Shown piece after piece: positions 1 to 9,995 of a DNA stretch of 64,000 bases (position 1 is its first letter; each line of letters starts with the position of its first letter). Both the position numbers and the translations under genes were made by a program. The stretch spans positions 1 through 64,000 of the forward strand of contig DATFXM010000060.1 in assembly GCA_035315885.1 (NCBI GenBank), read 5' to 3'. The notes beneath the pieces are model-generated. The model saw nothing but the letters and a program-made list of their open reading frames with translations, was not told the DNA's origin and made no database searches. The DNA comes from DATFXM01 sp035315885 (lineage in GTDB: Bacteria; Acidobacteriota; Blastocatellia; UBA7656).

Positions 1-1746
1 CCTGACGGAGGGCTGTACATTGAAACAGTCCCAAAGCACGGCTACAGATTTGCCGCCGCCGTAACCCAGACTTCGGATGTCGGCCAAGTTGAATCGCAGG
101 GTTCGCCTGAGAGCGGAACCAAAGCTTCAACACCCGCCAGCGTCTTTTCACCTTTCGAGAATGACATCGACTCGCCGAGGACTGCGCGTGTCGAAACGTC
201 AGTCGGCGACGCGGTGATCTCGCAAGGTCGCCGTTCGACGGGTTCGAGGCGGAAGCTGCTTTCAACGAGAGCGTTGCTTGCGATCGGCTCGGTATTGGTA
301 GTGGCCACCGCTGCGCTGCTGCTGATCGTCTTGAAGCCTGGTTCCAATCAGGTTCGAATTCGACCGCGGCAGCTCGCCATTCTGCCCTTCCGGAATCTCA
401 AGCCTGACAAAGAAACCGACTTTCTAGGCTTTTCGCTCGCCGATGCAACTATCACAAGACTGAGCGACATTGGTTCAATCGTAGTCAGGCCGTCTTCGTT
501 TGTTGAGAAATACCGGAGCAAAGAGGTCGATCCGAAACACGCGGCGGCAGACTTGAACGTTGACACGCTTCTGACCGGCACATATTTGCGAGAGGGCTCA
601 ACGTTCAGGCTGACTATTCAGTTGATCGACGTGAAGACTGACAAGATTCTGCTGGTGCTTCCGATTGAAGCACGCTACGACAGACTGGCGACGGTACAGG
701 ACCAGGTAACTCAAAGCATAGTTGATAAGCTTCAGTTGAAGTTGACCTACGCCGAGGTGCAACAACTTGGACAGAAGGGCACCGAAAACGCTGCGGCGTA
801 CGACTATTTCCTGCACGGCATCGATCTGTATTCTCGCGACGAGTTCCTGCCTGCATATCCGATGCTGGAGAAAGCAGTGGAGGCTGATCCTAACTTCGCG
901 CTGGCGTGGGCGCACCTTGGACGCGCTTACAATGCCGTTGCTTCTTTCAATCTAAGAGGCCGGAACTATCACGTTAAGGCGCAGGCGGCATATGAACAGG
1001 CTCTTTCGCTGAATCCTGACTTATCCGAAGTCAGCATTTACATGGCCAATTTGTTCACCGACACGAACCGGGTGGACCACGCGGTTCCGCTGCTGAGAAA
1101 ACTACTGGCGAGCCATCCAAAGCTTGCCGAAGCTCATTGGGAGCTTGGATACGCGTATCGACAAGCGGGAATGCTCGCCGAGTCTATCGAAGAGTGTTCG
1201 AAGGCTCGTGAGATTGACCCTACGGTTAAGATCAACAGCTCGGCGTTCAACAGCTATCTGTACACCGGTCAGTATGAGAAATTTCTCGGCAGCCTTCCGC
1301 TTGGCGAGCCAAGCCCTTTTATTGTCTTCTATCGAGGTTTTGCGAACTACTATCTTCAGAACATGCAGCAGGCGGCTTTGGATTTCGACAGGGCTTATGA
1401 GATTGAGCCTCAGTTATACACGCGTATCGGGAAGGCATTCAGCTACGCGATAAAGAATGAACGCCGCACAGGACTCGAGATCCTGGGCGATGTGGATCGA
1501 GAGATCCAGCAGCGCGGAGTCGGTGACGCGGAGGGCGCGTACAAAATTGCTCAGGCGTATGCCGTTCTCGGCGACACGCAGTCGGCATTGCGAGTCCTGG
1601 CGCGCAGCGTAGATCAGGGCTTTTTCTGTTATGACTACATAAGGAGCGATCCATTATTGGAGAAGATCCGCGGTGAAGCGGAGTATGGTCGCATTCTCGA
1701 GGTAGCGCGCACGCGTCACGATTCCTTCGCTCGTGATTTCTTTTGA
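1..1746 (+). CDS. Winged-helix / TolB-like / TPR protein, 5' end missing
   Basis: The gene enters from outside the window; the frame is open from base 1. Its first residues (PDGGLYIETVPKHGYRF) are the end of an OmpR/CadC-type winged-helix DNA-binding domain, matching the same place in the next gene. A linker follows, then one membrane segment (about residues 92-111), a TolB/FlgO-like domain beginning LAILPFRNLKPDKETDFLG, and TPR repeats to the C-terminus. Family knowledge: such proteins place a DNA-binding head inside the cell and a sensor domain outside. A GTG at 214 is only an internal codon. It is a tandem paralogue of the next gene. The signal sensed and the target promoters cannot be told from sequence. 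Confidence 0.85.
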   Translation, partial: PDGGLYIETVPKHGYRFAAAVTQTSDVGQVESQGSPESGTKASTPASVFSPFENDIDSPRTARVETSVGDAVISQGRRSTGSRRKLLSTRALLAIGSVLVVATAALLLIVLKPGSNQVRIRPRQLAILPFRNLKPDKETDFLGFSLADATITRLSDIGSIVVRPSSFVEKYRSKEVDPKHAAADLNVDTLLTGTYLREGSTFRLTIQLIDVKTDKILLVLPIEARYDRLATVQDQVTQSIVDKLQLKLTYAEVQQLGQKGTENAAAYDYFLHGIDLYSRDEFLPAYPMLEKAVEADPNFALAWAHLGRAYNAVASFNLRGRNYHVKAQAAYEQALSLNPDLSEVSIYMANLFTDTNRVDHAVPLLRKLLASHPKLAEAHWELGYAYRQAGMLAESIEECSKAREIDPTVKINSSAFNSYLYTGQYEKFLGSLPLGEPSPFIVFYRGFANYYLQNMQQAALDFDRAYEIEPQLYTRIGKAFSYAIKNERRTGLEILGDVDREIQQRGVGDAEGAYKIAQAYAVLGDTQSALRVLARSVDQGFFCYDYIRSDPLLEKIRGEAEYGRILEVARTRHDSFARDFF

Positions 1747-1826
1747 AGAGCCAAACGTTGAGTTACGTAACCCTTTGCGGATTGCGACTCAGACTCATAA
1801 GAACACACTCAGAGAATCACCTTTCC

Positions 1827-3857
1827 ATGCGGCGCAATCAACGCTTTTATAAGTTCGATTCATTCATCGTTGACGAGGATAATCGGCTCCTCTTTCGCGA
1901 CTCGGAGCAGGTCTCGGTGACACCGAAGTCTTTCGACCTGCTGCTCGTGCTGGTTACTAACCCGGGCCAGGTACTGACAAAGGAAGAGCTGATGGAGCAG
2001 GTTTGGCCAGACTCGTTCGTAGAGGAAGCCAACCTCGCAGTCAACGTTTCAATGATTCGAAAAGCGCTCGGCGAAATGCCGGACGGCCGCCAATACGTCG
2101 AAACGCTTCCAAGGCGGGGCTATCGGTTCGCCGCAAACGTTCGCAGGATCGAGGGACACCTTGAGGCGGACGCATCGTCGCTGCAAGGCCGCTCTGGCGA
2201 TAGCGTCGAGCAACCGGATGACCACCCGGTCGAGGCCCGAGCCGGAACCGACGCTTCACCGGCTAAAACCAGTTCGGTCTCGGTTAGCGACATTGAAAGA
2301 GCAACGCCGTCCACCAAACCCGTGGCCGAAGCGGAGGCATCTCGCAAGCAGCGAACCGGATGGCCTGGCTCAGGATTAGCACTTGTTGCGGTGATCGCCG
2401 TCGCGGTAGTTGCGCTTGCAGGTTATCTTGTGATGCGCGCTCGCAGCAATTCATCGGGGGAGGGGCCGGTAAAACGACTTGCCGTGCTGCCGTTCGAGAA
2501 TCTGCGCCCAAGCGAGCAGACCGATTATCTGGCCTTCGCGCTTGCCGATTCGGTGATCAATCGCCTCGAGTCAGTCGGCTCTTTGATAGTCAGACCGTCT
2601 TCGTATGTCGAAAAATACGGCAGGCAAAAGAAGACTCCGCGAGAGATTGCGTCGGAGCTCGATGTAGACATACTGCTCACCGGCAGCTATGTGCAGGATG
2701 GCGATGACCTGGTCGTAAACGCTCAACTGGTGGACGTAGCCGGTAAGCAGAACCTCTGGAGCGAGTCGATGAACCTCAAGTTCGAGAAGCTGCTAGAGCT
2801 TCAGGACTATGTAGCAAGGCAGGTTGCAAAAGGACTCGACTTGAAGTTGGCAGTTGCCGATGGCAACCGGTTTAACCGCCAGGCCGGTGATCCGCTCGCC
2901 TACGAATATCTGCTCCGCAGCCAGTACCTTCTGTCGACCAGCAATCAGTCCAAGGCCATCGAGCTGCTCACGGAGTCTGTTCACCTTGATCCAAACAACG
3001 CGGTTGCATGGGCGTATCTGGGTCGCGCATATCACATCAACGCGCTGCAGTTTTCAGGCGATCGCAGGGAACTCGCGGAGGCAGAGGCGGACTATGAGCA
3101 GGCGTTGACGCTTGATCCGGGACTCTCGCAGGCGCGCCTTATGATGGCAAAGCTGTACACCGAAACCGGTCGGGTGGAGCGCTCGGTCGGGTTGCTCCTG
3201 GAACTTAACAAGACAAGTCCACTGATCGGCGAAGCACACTGGGAATTGAGCTATGCCTACCGCTACGGCGGGTTGTTGAACGAATCGATAGAGGAGGGCG
3301 AGCGCGCTCTGCAAATTGATTCCCGCCTGTCGTCACACCAGTTCAACAGCTATCTGTATGCGGGCCAGTACCAGAAGTTCATGGACAGCCTGCCCTCGAG
3401 GGAAGATTCGTACGTAGTGTTTTACCGCGGACTCGCGAGCTACTACCTGAACGACTTCGAGCGCGCCGCAGCAACGTTCGATCGATGTTATGAGTTGAAT
3501 TCTGTATCAGTCATATCGCAAGTCGGCAAAGCGTTGCGCCTGGGTATCGCCGGGAAAAATCGAGAAGGTCTGGACATGCTGAGAGCTGCGGAAAACTCGA
3601 TCGCAAGGAACGCCACGGGCGACGGCGAAATAGCTTATAAGATTGCGCAGGCCTACCAGGCCCTCGGGGACAAGGCGTCGGCGCTCAACGCATTGGATCG
3701 AGCCGTATCGCAGGGGTTCTTTTGCTATTCCTATTTAGCGAGCGATCCGCTCCTGCGCGGTCTGCAGGGTGATCCGGCATTTCAAGCTACGTTGGAGAAA
3801 GCGCGCGCACGTCACGAGAAGTTTCAAAAACTGGTTGAAGAATTGAAGAAGGCCTGA
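1827..3857 (+). CDS. Winged-helix / TolB-like / TPR transmembrane regulator
   Basis: 676 aa from ATG 1827; an upstream in-frame TTG at 1743 overlaps the previous stop and gives an unlikely N-terminus. Residues 1-105 form a transcriptional regulator C-terminal type winged helix (KFDSFIVDEDNRLL to RRGYRFAA). A low-complexity linker leads to one membrane helix (about 180-203). A TolB-like domain starts near 214 (KRLAVLPFENLRPSEQTDYL) and TPR repeats fill about 360-640. Order and many motifs match the preceding gene (for example VRPSS[FY]VEKY and the C-terminal QGFFCY), so the two arose by tandem duplication. Inferred role: membrane-anchored transcription regulator. The ligand is unknown. Confidence 0.9.
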   Translation: MRRNQRFYKFDSFIVDEDNRLLFRDSEQVSVTPKSFDLLLVLVTNPGQVLTKEELMEQVWPDSFVEEANLAVNVSMIRKALGEMPDGRQYVETLPRRGYRFAANVRRIEGHLEADASSLQGRSGDSVEQPDDHPVEARAGTDASPAKTSSVSVSDIERATPSTKPVAEAEASRKQRTGWPGSGLALVAVIAVAVVALAGYLVMRARSNSSGEGPVKRLAVLPFENLRPSEQTDYLAFALADSVINRLESVGSLIVRPSSYVEKYGRQKKTPREIASELDVDILLTGSYVQDGDDLVVNAQLVDVAGKQNLWSESMNLKFEKLLELQDYVARQVAKGLDLKLAVADGNRFNRQAGDPLAYEYLLRSQYLLSTSNQSKAIELLTESVHLDPNNAVAWAYLGRAYHINALQFSGDRRELAEAEADYEQALTLDPGLSQARLMMAKLYTETGRVERSVGLLLELNKTSPLIGEAHWELSYAYRYGGLLNESIEEGERALQIDSRLSSHQFNSYLYAGQYQKFMDSLPSREDSYVVFYRGLASYYLNDFERAAATFDRCYELNSVSVISQVGKALRLGIAGKNREGLDMLRAAENSIARNATGDGEIAYKIAQAYQALGDKASALNALDRAVSQGFFCYSYLASDPLLRGLQGDPAFQATLEKARARHEKFQKLVEELKKA

Positions 3858-3897
3858 GCTCTCTCGCACTGAAATCATTTCCACCACAAAGTCGCCA

Positions 3898-3922
3898 GGG
3901 CGCAGCGTCTGACCGTGCGCCC
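3898..3922. terminator. Possible bidirectional terminator hairpin
   Basis: GGGCGCA (3898-3904) pairs with TGCGCCC (3916-3922) around an 11-base loop, between two convergent genes. There is no clear T tract, so the call rests on stem strength and position. Confidence 0.4.
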
Positions 3923-3959
3923 AGGCGTCATTGCGATCAAGAGAATCGTCGACGTTGCG

Positions 3960-6900
3960 CTAGAACCTCAACCGCACCGCAATCTGGTAGCGTCGGGCGT
4001 TTGTGCCATCCGGTTGCGAGCCATCGTTGTTTGGAAGCCCAAAGTTATTGCGTCGCGTCAGAGGTATCGGCGTACCCAGCGGCGGCGGATTTGTCGCCGT
4101 GTACTTCACTCCCGTGGCCGGATTCACCGGAAAGTCCGCATCATACAGAGTCCCGTTGAACCCGTTGAAGTTAGAACGGTTGAATAGATTGAATGCTTCA
4201 CCAATCAGTTCAATCAGGAACCTCTCGTTGATCCTGATGTCCTTTGCCAGCCTCAGGTCGATGCGATAGTTCGCCTCTCCGTAGTCGCTGTTTCGCGGAA
4301 CGTCCGGAGCCAGCGACAGGCCACCCATTCCGAGAACCCCTCCGCCGAACTGGGTGTACTGTGCCCCGTCCAGCGCAAAAGGAATGTTGGGAAGCGAGAC
4401 CGTCGCTGCGAAAGGCCGCCCGGATTCAGCGACGAATATCCCGCTCAAACGGAATCCGTTCACCAACGCTCGCATCGCAGGCGATCCGCTCTTCATCTCT
4501 GGCAGATTGTAGATGCCGTTGATTACGAACCGATGCCTCTGATCGGTTGGCGCCGGAGCGCGGTCGCCTTCGAAGTCAAACTGATTGAACACAGACGACC
4601 CGCCGAAGGGCGACTCCGCACCCGAGCCGCCGCCATCCCCGGTACCTGAAATGTTCTCGGCCTTCGCGAGAGTGTACGCCACGTTGAACTGGATCCCGTT
4701 CGCAAAGCGCCGCTTCAACTCGACGAACATCGCCTTATAGAAGGTCCCACCCAGCGTACTCTGTACCACAATCGCTCCAAACTTAGGATTGGGCCTCGAG
4801 AGATTGACGCTCTGCGTGTGACCATCGGCCGTTCTGGTGAGGCCGGCATCAAACGGTACCTGAATCATATGCCCGTCGGGCGTCAGGTAGGTACGAGTGA
4901 ACCCTGGCGCTGGCAGGTTGCTGTCGATGTTGATTGGCAGCCGGTCTCCTTTTGTGTAGACGAAGCTTGCGGAAATCGACATGTTTCCCGTCAACTGACG
5001 CTCCACGCCGGCGTTGATCTCCTGCATGCGAGGCCGCTTGAAATCCGACGCCAGCCGAAACACGGTTGTCGAGCCGGTTATGTTCGCCGGGGGACTCGCA
5101 AGTATCGTCGGAAAGCTTGGAGATCCGCTGTCAGTTGCACGCAGCGTGATGCCGATCACATTGCGAGTAGGATCGGTGAGTCCAGTCTGAGTGAGCGCGT
5201 TGAAGATCGTTCCGTTTGGCGTTCGGCCATAGTAGATCCCGTAGCCGCCTCGCACGATGGTTTTTCCGTCCGACATCACATCCCACGCGATCCCGATGCG
5301 CGGGCCGAAGTTCGTCCGGTCGTGAGCGATCTTCTGCGTTTCGGGAATCGCCGGGTTCGGTGCGATCGGATCTGGATTGTCCTGGTAGTCGTAACGCAAT
5401 CCGTAGTTGATCGTAAGGTTCTTCAGCACCTTCCACTGGTCCTGCGCGAAGAATCCGTAGTCGATGGTGATCAGATCGATTCCCGACAGACCGAAGCTCT
5501 GAGTGTACGAAGTGTATTGCTTAAGCGATGGCTGACGGAGATCGCGCCCGTAGGTCAGCGCGTTGGCGTAATTGTAGGTCGCGCCGAAATTCGCCGGGTT
5601 GTTGATGATGTCCCGCGCCCGATTTATGTCCATGCCAAATTTCAGATTGTGACGACCCACCGAATATGTGAGGTTCTCGACGAATTGCACTCGTCTCTCG
5701 TCTGGAAGCGCGGGTCTCTCGAGGAAGTTTGCACGACCGTACGAGAATCCGCCTACAAACACCTGGGGCGGAGGTTCGTTGGCGAATTCGAACTCCCAGT
5801 CCCGACCCCACTGAAACCTGACTTCGTTAACCATTCGGGAGCCGATCGTAGAGGTCAGCCTCGCGTTCACGCTTTGGATCCGCACGTCATCCGAGCCGTT
5901 GCGGCCCACGTTTCCAAGCACGAGCGGTGTTTGAATACCATTCAGGCTTCGCGCATTGAGGTGGTTGTAGGTGAACGACGCGATGTTGTTCTTGTCGATC
6001 GTCCAGTCAACCTTGGCGAGCCCAAGATTCTGATTCGCATTTCTCGGAAGCGCATTACCCGGCTGCCCTCCGGGAAAACGAGAACGCAGGTCGGCAGCAC
6101 CACGGGCGAAGTCGGCCTTGTCTTGTGCGGTGGCGTTGAGAGGAAGTCCGGTGGTGAGTACGCCGCTCAGGTCTTCGGTGACCAGCGGAAAATCGCGAAG
6201 CTGCTGATCATAGTTCAGGAAGAAGAAGAGCTTGTCCTTGATCACCGGTCCGCCAAAGGATCCGCCGAACTGATGCCGGCTCTCGTCCGGCCGAAAACTA
6301 GCGAGCGGATCGCGGGCGTTGAACTCCTGATTTCGAAAATACCAGAACGCGTCTCCGTGATATCGATTGGTTCCGGAGCGAATGACCGAGTTTATGCCCC
6401 CGCCGGCCGAGCGGCCGAATTCGGGCAGAAAGTTTGATTGGGTGACCTGAAACTCCTGAATTGCGTTTGCGCTGATGTTGCTGGCGATGCGGGTGCGACC
6501 GCGCGCTTCTGCGAAGTATGCCTGATTGTCGTCGTTACCCTCGACGGTGAAGTTGTTGAATACGCCGGATTGTCCGCGATAGCTCAGGAGGCCGAACCTC
6601 CCGTCTCGGGTCACGCCTGGGGCAAGCAGCGCAAACTGATCCGCGCGGCGGCCGTTAATCGGGAGGTCGTTTATCTGAACGCGATTGATCAGAGTTGTTT
6701 CTTCGGTCTTGGTGGTGTCGATATCTGAGCTGGCGGTTATGTTCACAGTTTCGCCGATTCCGCCTGGCTTCAGCTCGAGCTTTACCGTAACAGTACTCCC
6801 CACGTTCACAGTCAAACCGTTCTGCTCGAGTGCGGCGAACCCCTGATGTTCGACGCGCACTTGGTACTCACCGGCGGGAAGGACCGGCGCGTTGAACTGT

Positions 6901-7097
6901 CCGGCCGAGTTAGACACGACCTTACGAATCAGGCCGGTGGCCTGGTTCGTAATGGTAATGGTGGCGCCGGGTATCACCGCTCCTGTTGGATCCATCACTA
7001 AACCGCTCATTGCCCCAGTCCCAAGCTGCGATTGAGCAGAGACGAAGACTGGGGTCAATGAGCAGACTACGATCAGAAAAACACACAACTTTCTCAT
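3960..7097 (-). CDS. TonB-dependent receptor, Oar-like
   Basis: 1045 aa. Start chosen at ATG 7097, which has GGAG about 9 bases upstream; a TTG 15 bases earlier is less likely. A signal peptide (MRKLCVFLIVVCSL, cleaved after about residue 20) is followed by a carboxypeptidase-regulatory Ig-like domain (about 28-110: GLVMDPTGAVIPGATITITN), a TonB plug (about 115-230) and a long beta-barrel. The last residue is Phe (RYQIAVRLRF), the usual outer-membrane insertion signal. Family knowledge: an outer-membrane transporter of unknown substrate, driven by TonB/ExbBD, which are not in this window. It stands alone between convergent and tandem neighbours. The opposite strand carries a long open frame (4818-6437) that is a shadow. 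Confidence 0.93.
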   Translation of the reverse strand: MRKLCVFLIVVCSLTPVFVSAQSQLGTGAMSGLVMDPTGAVIPGATITITNQATGLIRKVVSNSAGQFNAPVLPAGEYQVRVEHQGFAALEQNGLTVNVGSTVTVKLELKPGGIGETVNITASSDIDTTKTEETTLINRVQINDLPINGRRADQFALLAPGVTRDGRFGLLSYRGQSGVFNNFTVEGNDDNQAYFAEARGRTRIASNISANAIQEFQVTQSNFLPEFGRSAGGGINSVIRSGTNRYHGDAFWYFRNQEFNARDPLASFRPDESRHQFGGSFGGPVIKDKLFFFLNYDQQLRDFPLVTEDLSGVLTTGLPLNATAQDKADFARGAADLRSRFPGGQPGNALPRNANQNLGLAKVDWTIDKNNIASFTYNHLNARSLNGIQTPLVLGNVGRNGSDDVRIQSVNARLTSTIGSRMVNEVRFQWGRDWEFEFANEPPPQVFVGGFSYGRANFLERPALPDERRVQFVENLTYSVGRHNLKFGMDINRARDIINNPANFGATYNYANALTYGRDLRQPSLKQYTSYTQSFGLSGIDLITIDYGFFAQDQWKVLKNLTINYGLRYDYQDNPDPIAPNPAIPETQKIAHDRTNFGPRIGIAWDVMSDGKTIVRGGYGIYYGRTPNGTIFNALTQTGLTDPTRNVIGITLRATDSGSPSFPTILASPPANITGSTTVFRLASDFKRPRMQEINAGVERQLTGNMSISASFVYTKGDRLPINIDSNLPAPGFTRTYLTPDGHMIQVPFDAGLTRTADGHTQSVNLSRPNPKFGAIVVQSTLGGTFYKAMFVELKRRFANGIQFNVAYTLAKAENISGTGDGGGSGAESPFGGSSVFNQFDFEGDRAPAPTDQRHRFVINGIYNLPEMKSGSPAMRALVNGFRLSGIFVAESGRPFAATVSLPNIPFALDGAQYTQFGGGVLGMGGLSLAPDVPRNSDYGEANYRIDLRLAKDIRINERFLIELIGEAFNLFNRSNFNGFNGTLYDADFPVNPATGVKYTATNPPPLGTPIPLTRRNNFGLPNNDGSQPDGTNARRYQIAVRLRF

Positions 7098-7214
7098 CCG
7101 GTTTTTCTCCAAGGGTAAGATTTGTTAGTTATGGGTGTTCAAGAAACGCCGACCTGACAATCTATCCCAGCGGTGTTTGTGAAGGGTTAAGGAGCGGTGA
7201 ATTAGTTATGAATT

Positions 7215-7419
<205 letters not shown>

Positions 7420-7427
<8 letters not shown>

Positions 7428-8577
7428 ACGCGCTTTCGCGAATCAGGGAACGTCCGATTACCATACGTTGTATCTGATTCGTACCTTCGTAAATCTGAGT
7501 GATCTTCGCGTCACGCATGAATTTTTCGATGGGGTAGTCGCGGCAGAACCCATAACCACCGAACAACTGCACCGCATCCGTGGAAATTCTCATCGCAGTG
7601 TCGGTGGCAAAAACTTTGGACATCGCCGAGATCTTCGAAAGGTCCTTTACGCCGGCGTCGACCGCGCGTGCCGCGGCGTAAACCAGATGGCGAGCCGCTT
7701 CAACCTGGGTCGCCATATCAGCCAGCATAAACTGAATGCCTTGAAATGATGCGATCGACTGTCCGAACTGCTGCCGCTTCTTGGTGTAGTCCAGAGCAAG
7801 ATCTAAAGCGCCCTGCGCGATGCCAAGTCCCTGCGCAGCGACAAACGGACGCGCTACGTCCAGGGTCATCATCGCGTGCTTGAATCCTCGACCCTCCGCT
7901 CCGCCCAGAAGATTCTCCGAAGAGATGCGGCATTCCTTGAAATGAGTCTCATTGACCGGGACGCACCGGATCCCCATCAGGTCTTCGCGTTTTCCGATAT
8001 CAAAGCCGGGCGTTCCGCGCTCGACGATGAAACCAGAGATGCCGCGCGTTCCGCGTTCCGGGTTGACGGTGGCGAACACGGTAAAGATGCTCGCGGCCGC
8101 GCCGTTTGTAGTCCATTTCTTGTCGCCGGTGACAACGTATTGGTTGCCGTCTCGGACGGCGAGCGTCTTTAAGCTGCCTGCGTCGGAGCCGGCTTCTTTC
8201 TCCGAGAGGCAGAAAGAAATCAGCCGCTTCCCGCTCGCGATGTCCGGCAGGTAGCGCTGCTTCTGATCGTCCGTGCCTCCCAGGATAATTGGGAATGATC
8301 CAAGTGCGTTGACCACGTAGGTGCATCCGATTCCGCCGCAGGCGCGGGATATTTCTTCGCAGACGATGCACAGGTTGAGCAGACCCGAGTTCTTGCCGCC
8401 GTACTCCTTGGGGATCCACATGCCCATAAGGCCCGTTTCTTTGAGAGCGTTTATCACGCTCCAGGGGTATTCGCCGGTTCGATCCAATTCGGCGGCGACC
8501 GGTCTTACATATTTATCAGCGATTTCGCGAGCGAGCGCTCGATAGCTGAGGTTCTCTTTAGTCAACAACTCATCCAC
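7420..8577 (-). CDS. Acyl-CoA dehydrogenase
   Basis: 385 aa, the normal length for the family. GTG start at 8577 with GGGAGG 9 bases upstream. The protein has the N-terminal helical domain, the flavin-binding middle (SFCLSEKEAGSDAGS, then KKWTTNG) and the C-terminal helical domain. The catalytic base is probably Glu364 in IYEGTNQIQR, the position used by short-chain and butyryl-type enzymes. Reaction: FAD-dependent alpha,beta-desaturation of an acyl-CoA, with electrons passed to ETF. The chain length is not readable. No other beta-oxidation genes are adjacent. The C-terminal Ser-Gln and the TAG stop lie in a heptamer repeat. Confidence 0.95.
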
Positions 8578-8676
8578 GGAAAAACCCTCCCGGATTGAAA
8601 GTAGTGGCGGATTCTATCGAGCAGCGGGAGTCCCGGCAAGGAGAGTTGTTAGTGCCTCGCACTCGGGCTCAATTCC

Positions 8677-8700
8677 TCAGCACGCAGCACTCAGCACTTC
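8677..8700. repeat. Short TCAGCAC heptamer run
   Basis: Three CAGCACN-type units sit directly downstream of the metalloprotease stop codon (minus-strand gene ending at 8699). No opposite arm is visible in the short gap before the acyl-CoA dehydrogenase start. Confidence 0.7.
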
Positions 8701-9796
8701 ACAAGACGTGAACTTGCGCGATTTGATGCATCTGGTGTTCGGCCCGGGCTTTTAGCTCGTAGGGTTTCATGCGGACAAGCTGGTCGAGAGTATAAACCGT
8801 CAGCAAACGCCGTACGATCTCCTGACCCAGAAAGTACCCGCCGCGCGCCGGCACATCCGGATCACTGCTGTTAAACCAACCCTCAAACTGTTCAGGCGGT
8901 GCGCTCGAAGTCATCAATTGCAGGAATCTCGCGGCGTTTGCACCAAGCTGCTTTTCCTGGGCCGCCAGCTCCTCATCGTCAAAATGCAAATGTATTCGCC
9001 GATCCAGCGTCGGGTACAACAGCTCGGTCGCCGCCACCGCCATTCCTTCGATCATCAACGGAATATGTGCGGTCTTAAAATCCTCGGGTGATGCGTGGTC
9101 AAAAAGGAAACCGAAGTGATAGAGGTGAAAAAGCTCGTGCGCCAACGTCATGCGAAGCTGATCAGGCTCGTAGTCCGCCAGAACCTCTGCGCCAAGGCAC
9201 AGCGTATCCGGTACGCCGTCCTTGTTTCCAAGAGGGCGAATGGCGCCATCGAATCTAAACAGACTTGGTCCTATGTAGATGTCGGTCTTCGGCCGGAAAT
9301 CTCGGAACCAGACTCTGAAGTCGATCAGCTCCTGCACAAGCGGACTGACGCCGGGGTCAGTGATCAATTGATTGAAGTGGGCCAGTGCTTCGAGTCGTTC
9401 CGGCGCTCGGGTCAGATAATCATCCAGAATAGCTCGTCTGGTCGCTTCGTCGGCGCCTCGATAGACCGCTCTCTCGAAGTAGTCAGCGTACTTGCGTTCG
9501 ACGGTTCGGCGCCAGAACCACCGCTGACGCGCCAGGGGCTGGTTTCGTGCTTGAGCCCAGAATCCCAGCAGATCATCGATCATGTTGATCACCCGGCCGT
9601 TTTCCATCAGCCGCTCGGTGATCGACCGCTGACCTGACTGAGCTTGTGCGGTTCCAATGGCAGAATCCGCCGCGGTGGAGGCGGTCGCGGATTGTGCGGG
9701 TGCTGATGGCTGGACTCGCGCCAAGGTCGGGGCCGCAGACAGAACTATGCCGAGGACAACCAACGCCAGTAATCCGACTCGCCCTCTGCGGTGCAT
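8699..9796 (-). CDS. Secreted zinc metalloprotease-like protein
   Basis: 365 aa from ATG 9796, with GGAGG 6 bases upstream; a GTG four codons earlier overlaps that site. A signal peptide (RVGLLALVVLGIVLSAAPTLA) precedes an Ala/Ser/Thr-rich stretch. The catalytic signature is H220-E-L-F-H224 in LAHELFHLYHF, with a possible third ligand Glu250 in EGMAVAATEL, the gluzincin HExxH...E pattern. This fits periplasmic DUF2268-like putative peptidases. Substrate unknown. The gene stands alone between repeat blocks. Protease activity is inferred from the motif only. Confidence 0.75.
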   Translation of the reverse strand: MHRRGRVGLLALVVLGIVLSAAPTLARVQPSAPAQSATASTAADSAIGTAQAQSGQRSITERLMENGRVINMIDDLLGFWAQARNQPLARQRWFWRRTVERKYADYFERAVYRGADEATRRAILDDYLTRAPERLEALAHFNQLITDPGVSPLVQELIDFRVWFRDFRPKTDIYIGPSLFRFDGAIRPLGNKDGVPDTLCLGAEVLADYEPDQLRMTLAHELFHLYHFGFLFDHASPEDFKTAHIPLMIEGMAVAATELLYPTLDRRIHLHFDDEELAAQEKQLGANAARFLQLMTSSAPPEQFEGWFNSSDPDVPARGGYFLGQEIVRRLLTVYTLDQLVRMKPYELKARAEHQMHQIAQVHVL

Positions 9797-9895
9797 GGAA
9801 GCCTCCACAACGCGATCAATGAGAGCACGGGCGCGCGATGAAACGGGTCTGGATAGATTAAACCAACGAAGAGCGGAAATAAAGTCCTGAGTGGG

Positions 9896-9993
9896 GAGGG
9901 AGTGCTGAGTCCTGAGTCCTGAGTCCTGCGTGCTGAGTGCTGAGTCCTGAGTGCTGAGTGGTGCGTGCTGAGTGCTGAGTGCTGAGTGCTGCG
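9896..9993. repeat. Heptamer arm (TGAGTGC/TGAGTCC), left side of REP array
   Basis: About thirteen tandem heptamers, mixing TGAGTGC and TGAGTCC. The reverse complement (CACTCAG) recurs at 10843-10862 on the far side of the REP array, so the heptamers bracket the whole 1 kb block. Confidence 0.9.
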
Positions 9994-9995
9994 TT

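Noticed and set aside
4818..6437. 539-codon open frame antisense to the TonB receptor
   Set aside because: The other strand has a full receptor with a signal peptide and C-terminal Phe. The antisense product shows no domains and is Arg/Val-rich, as expected of a GC-rich shadow.
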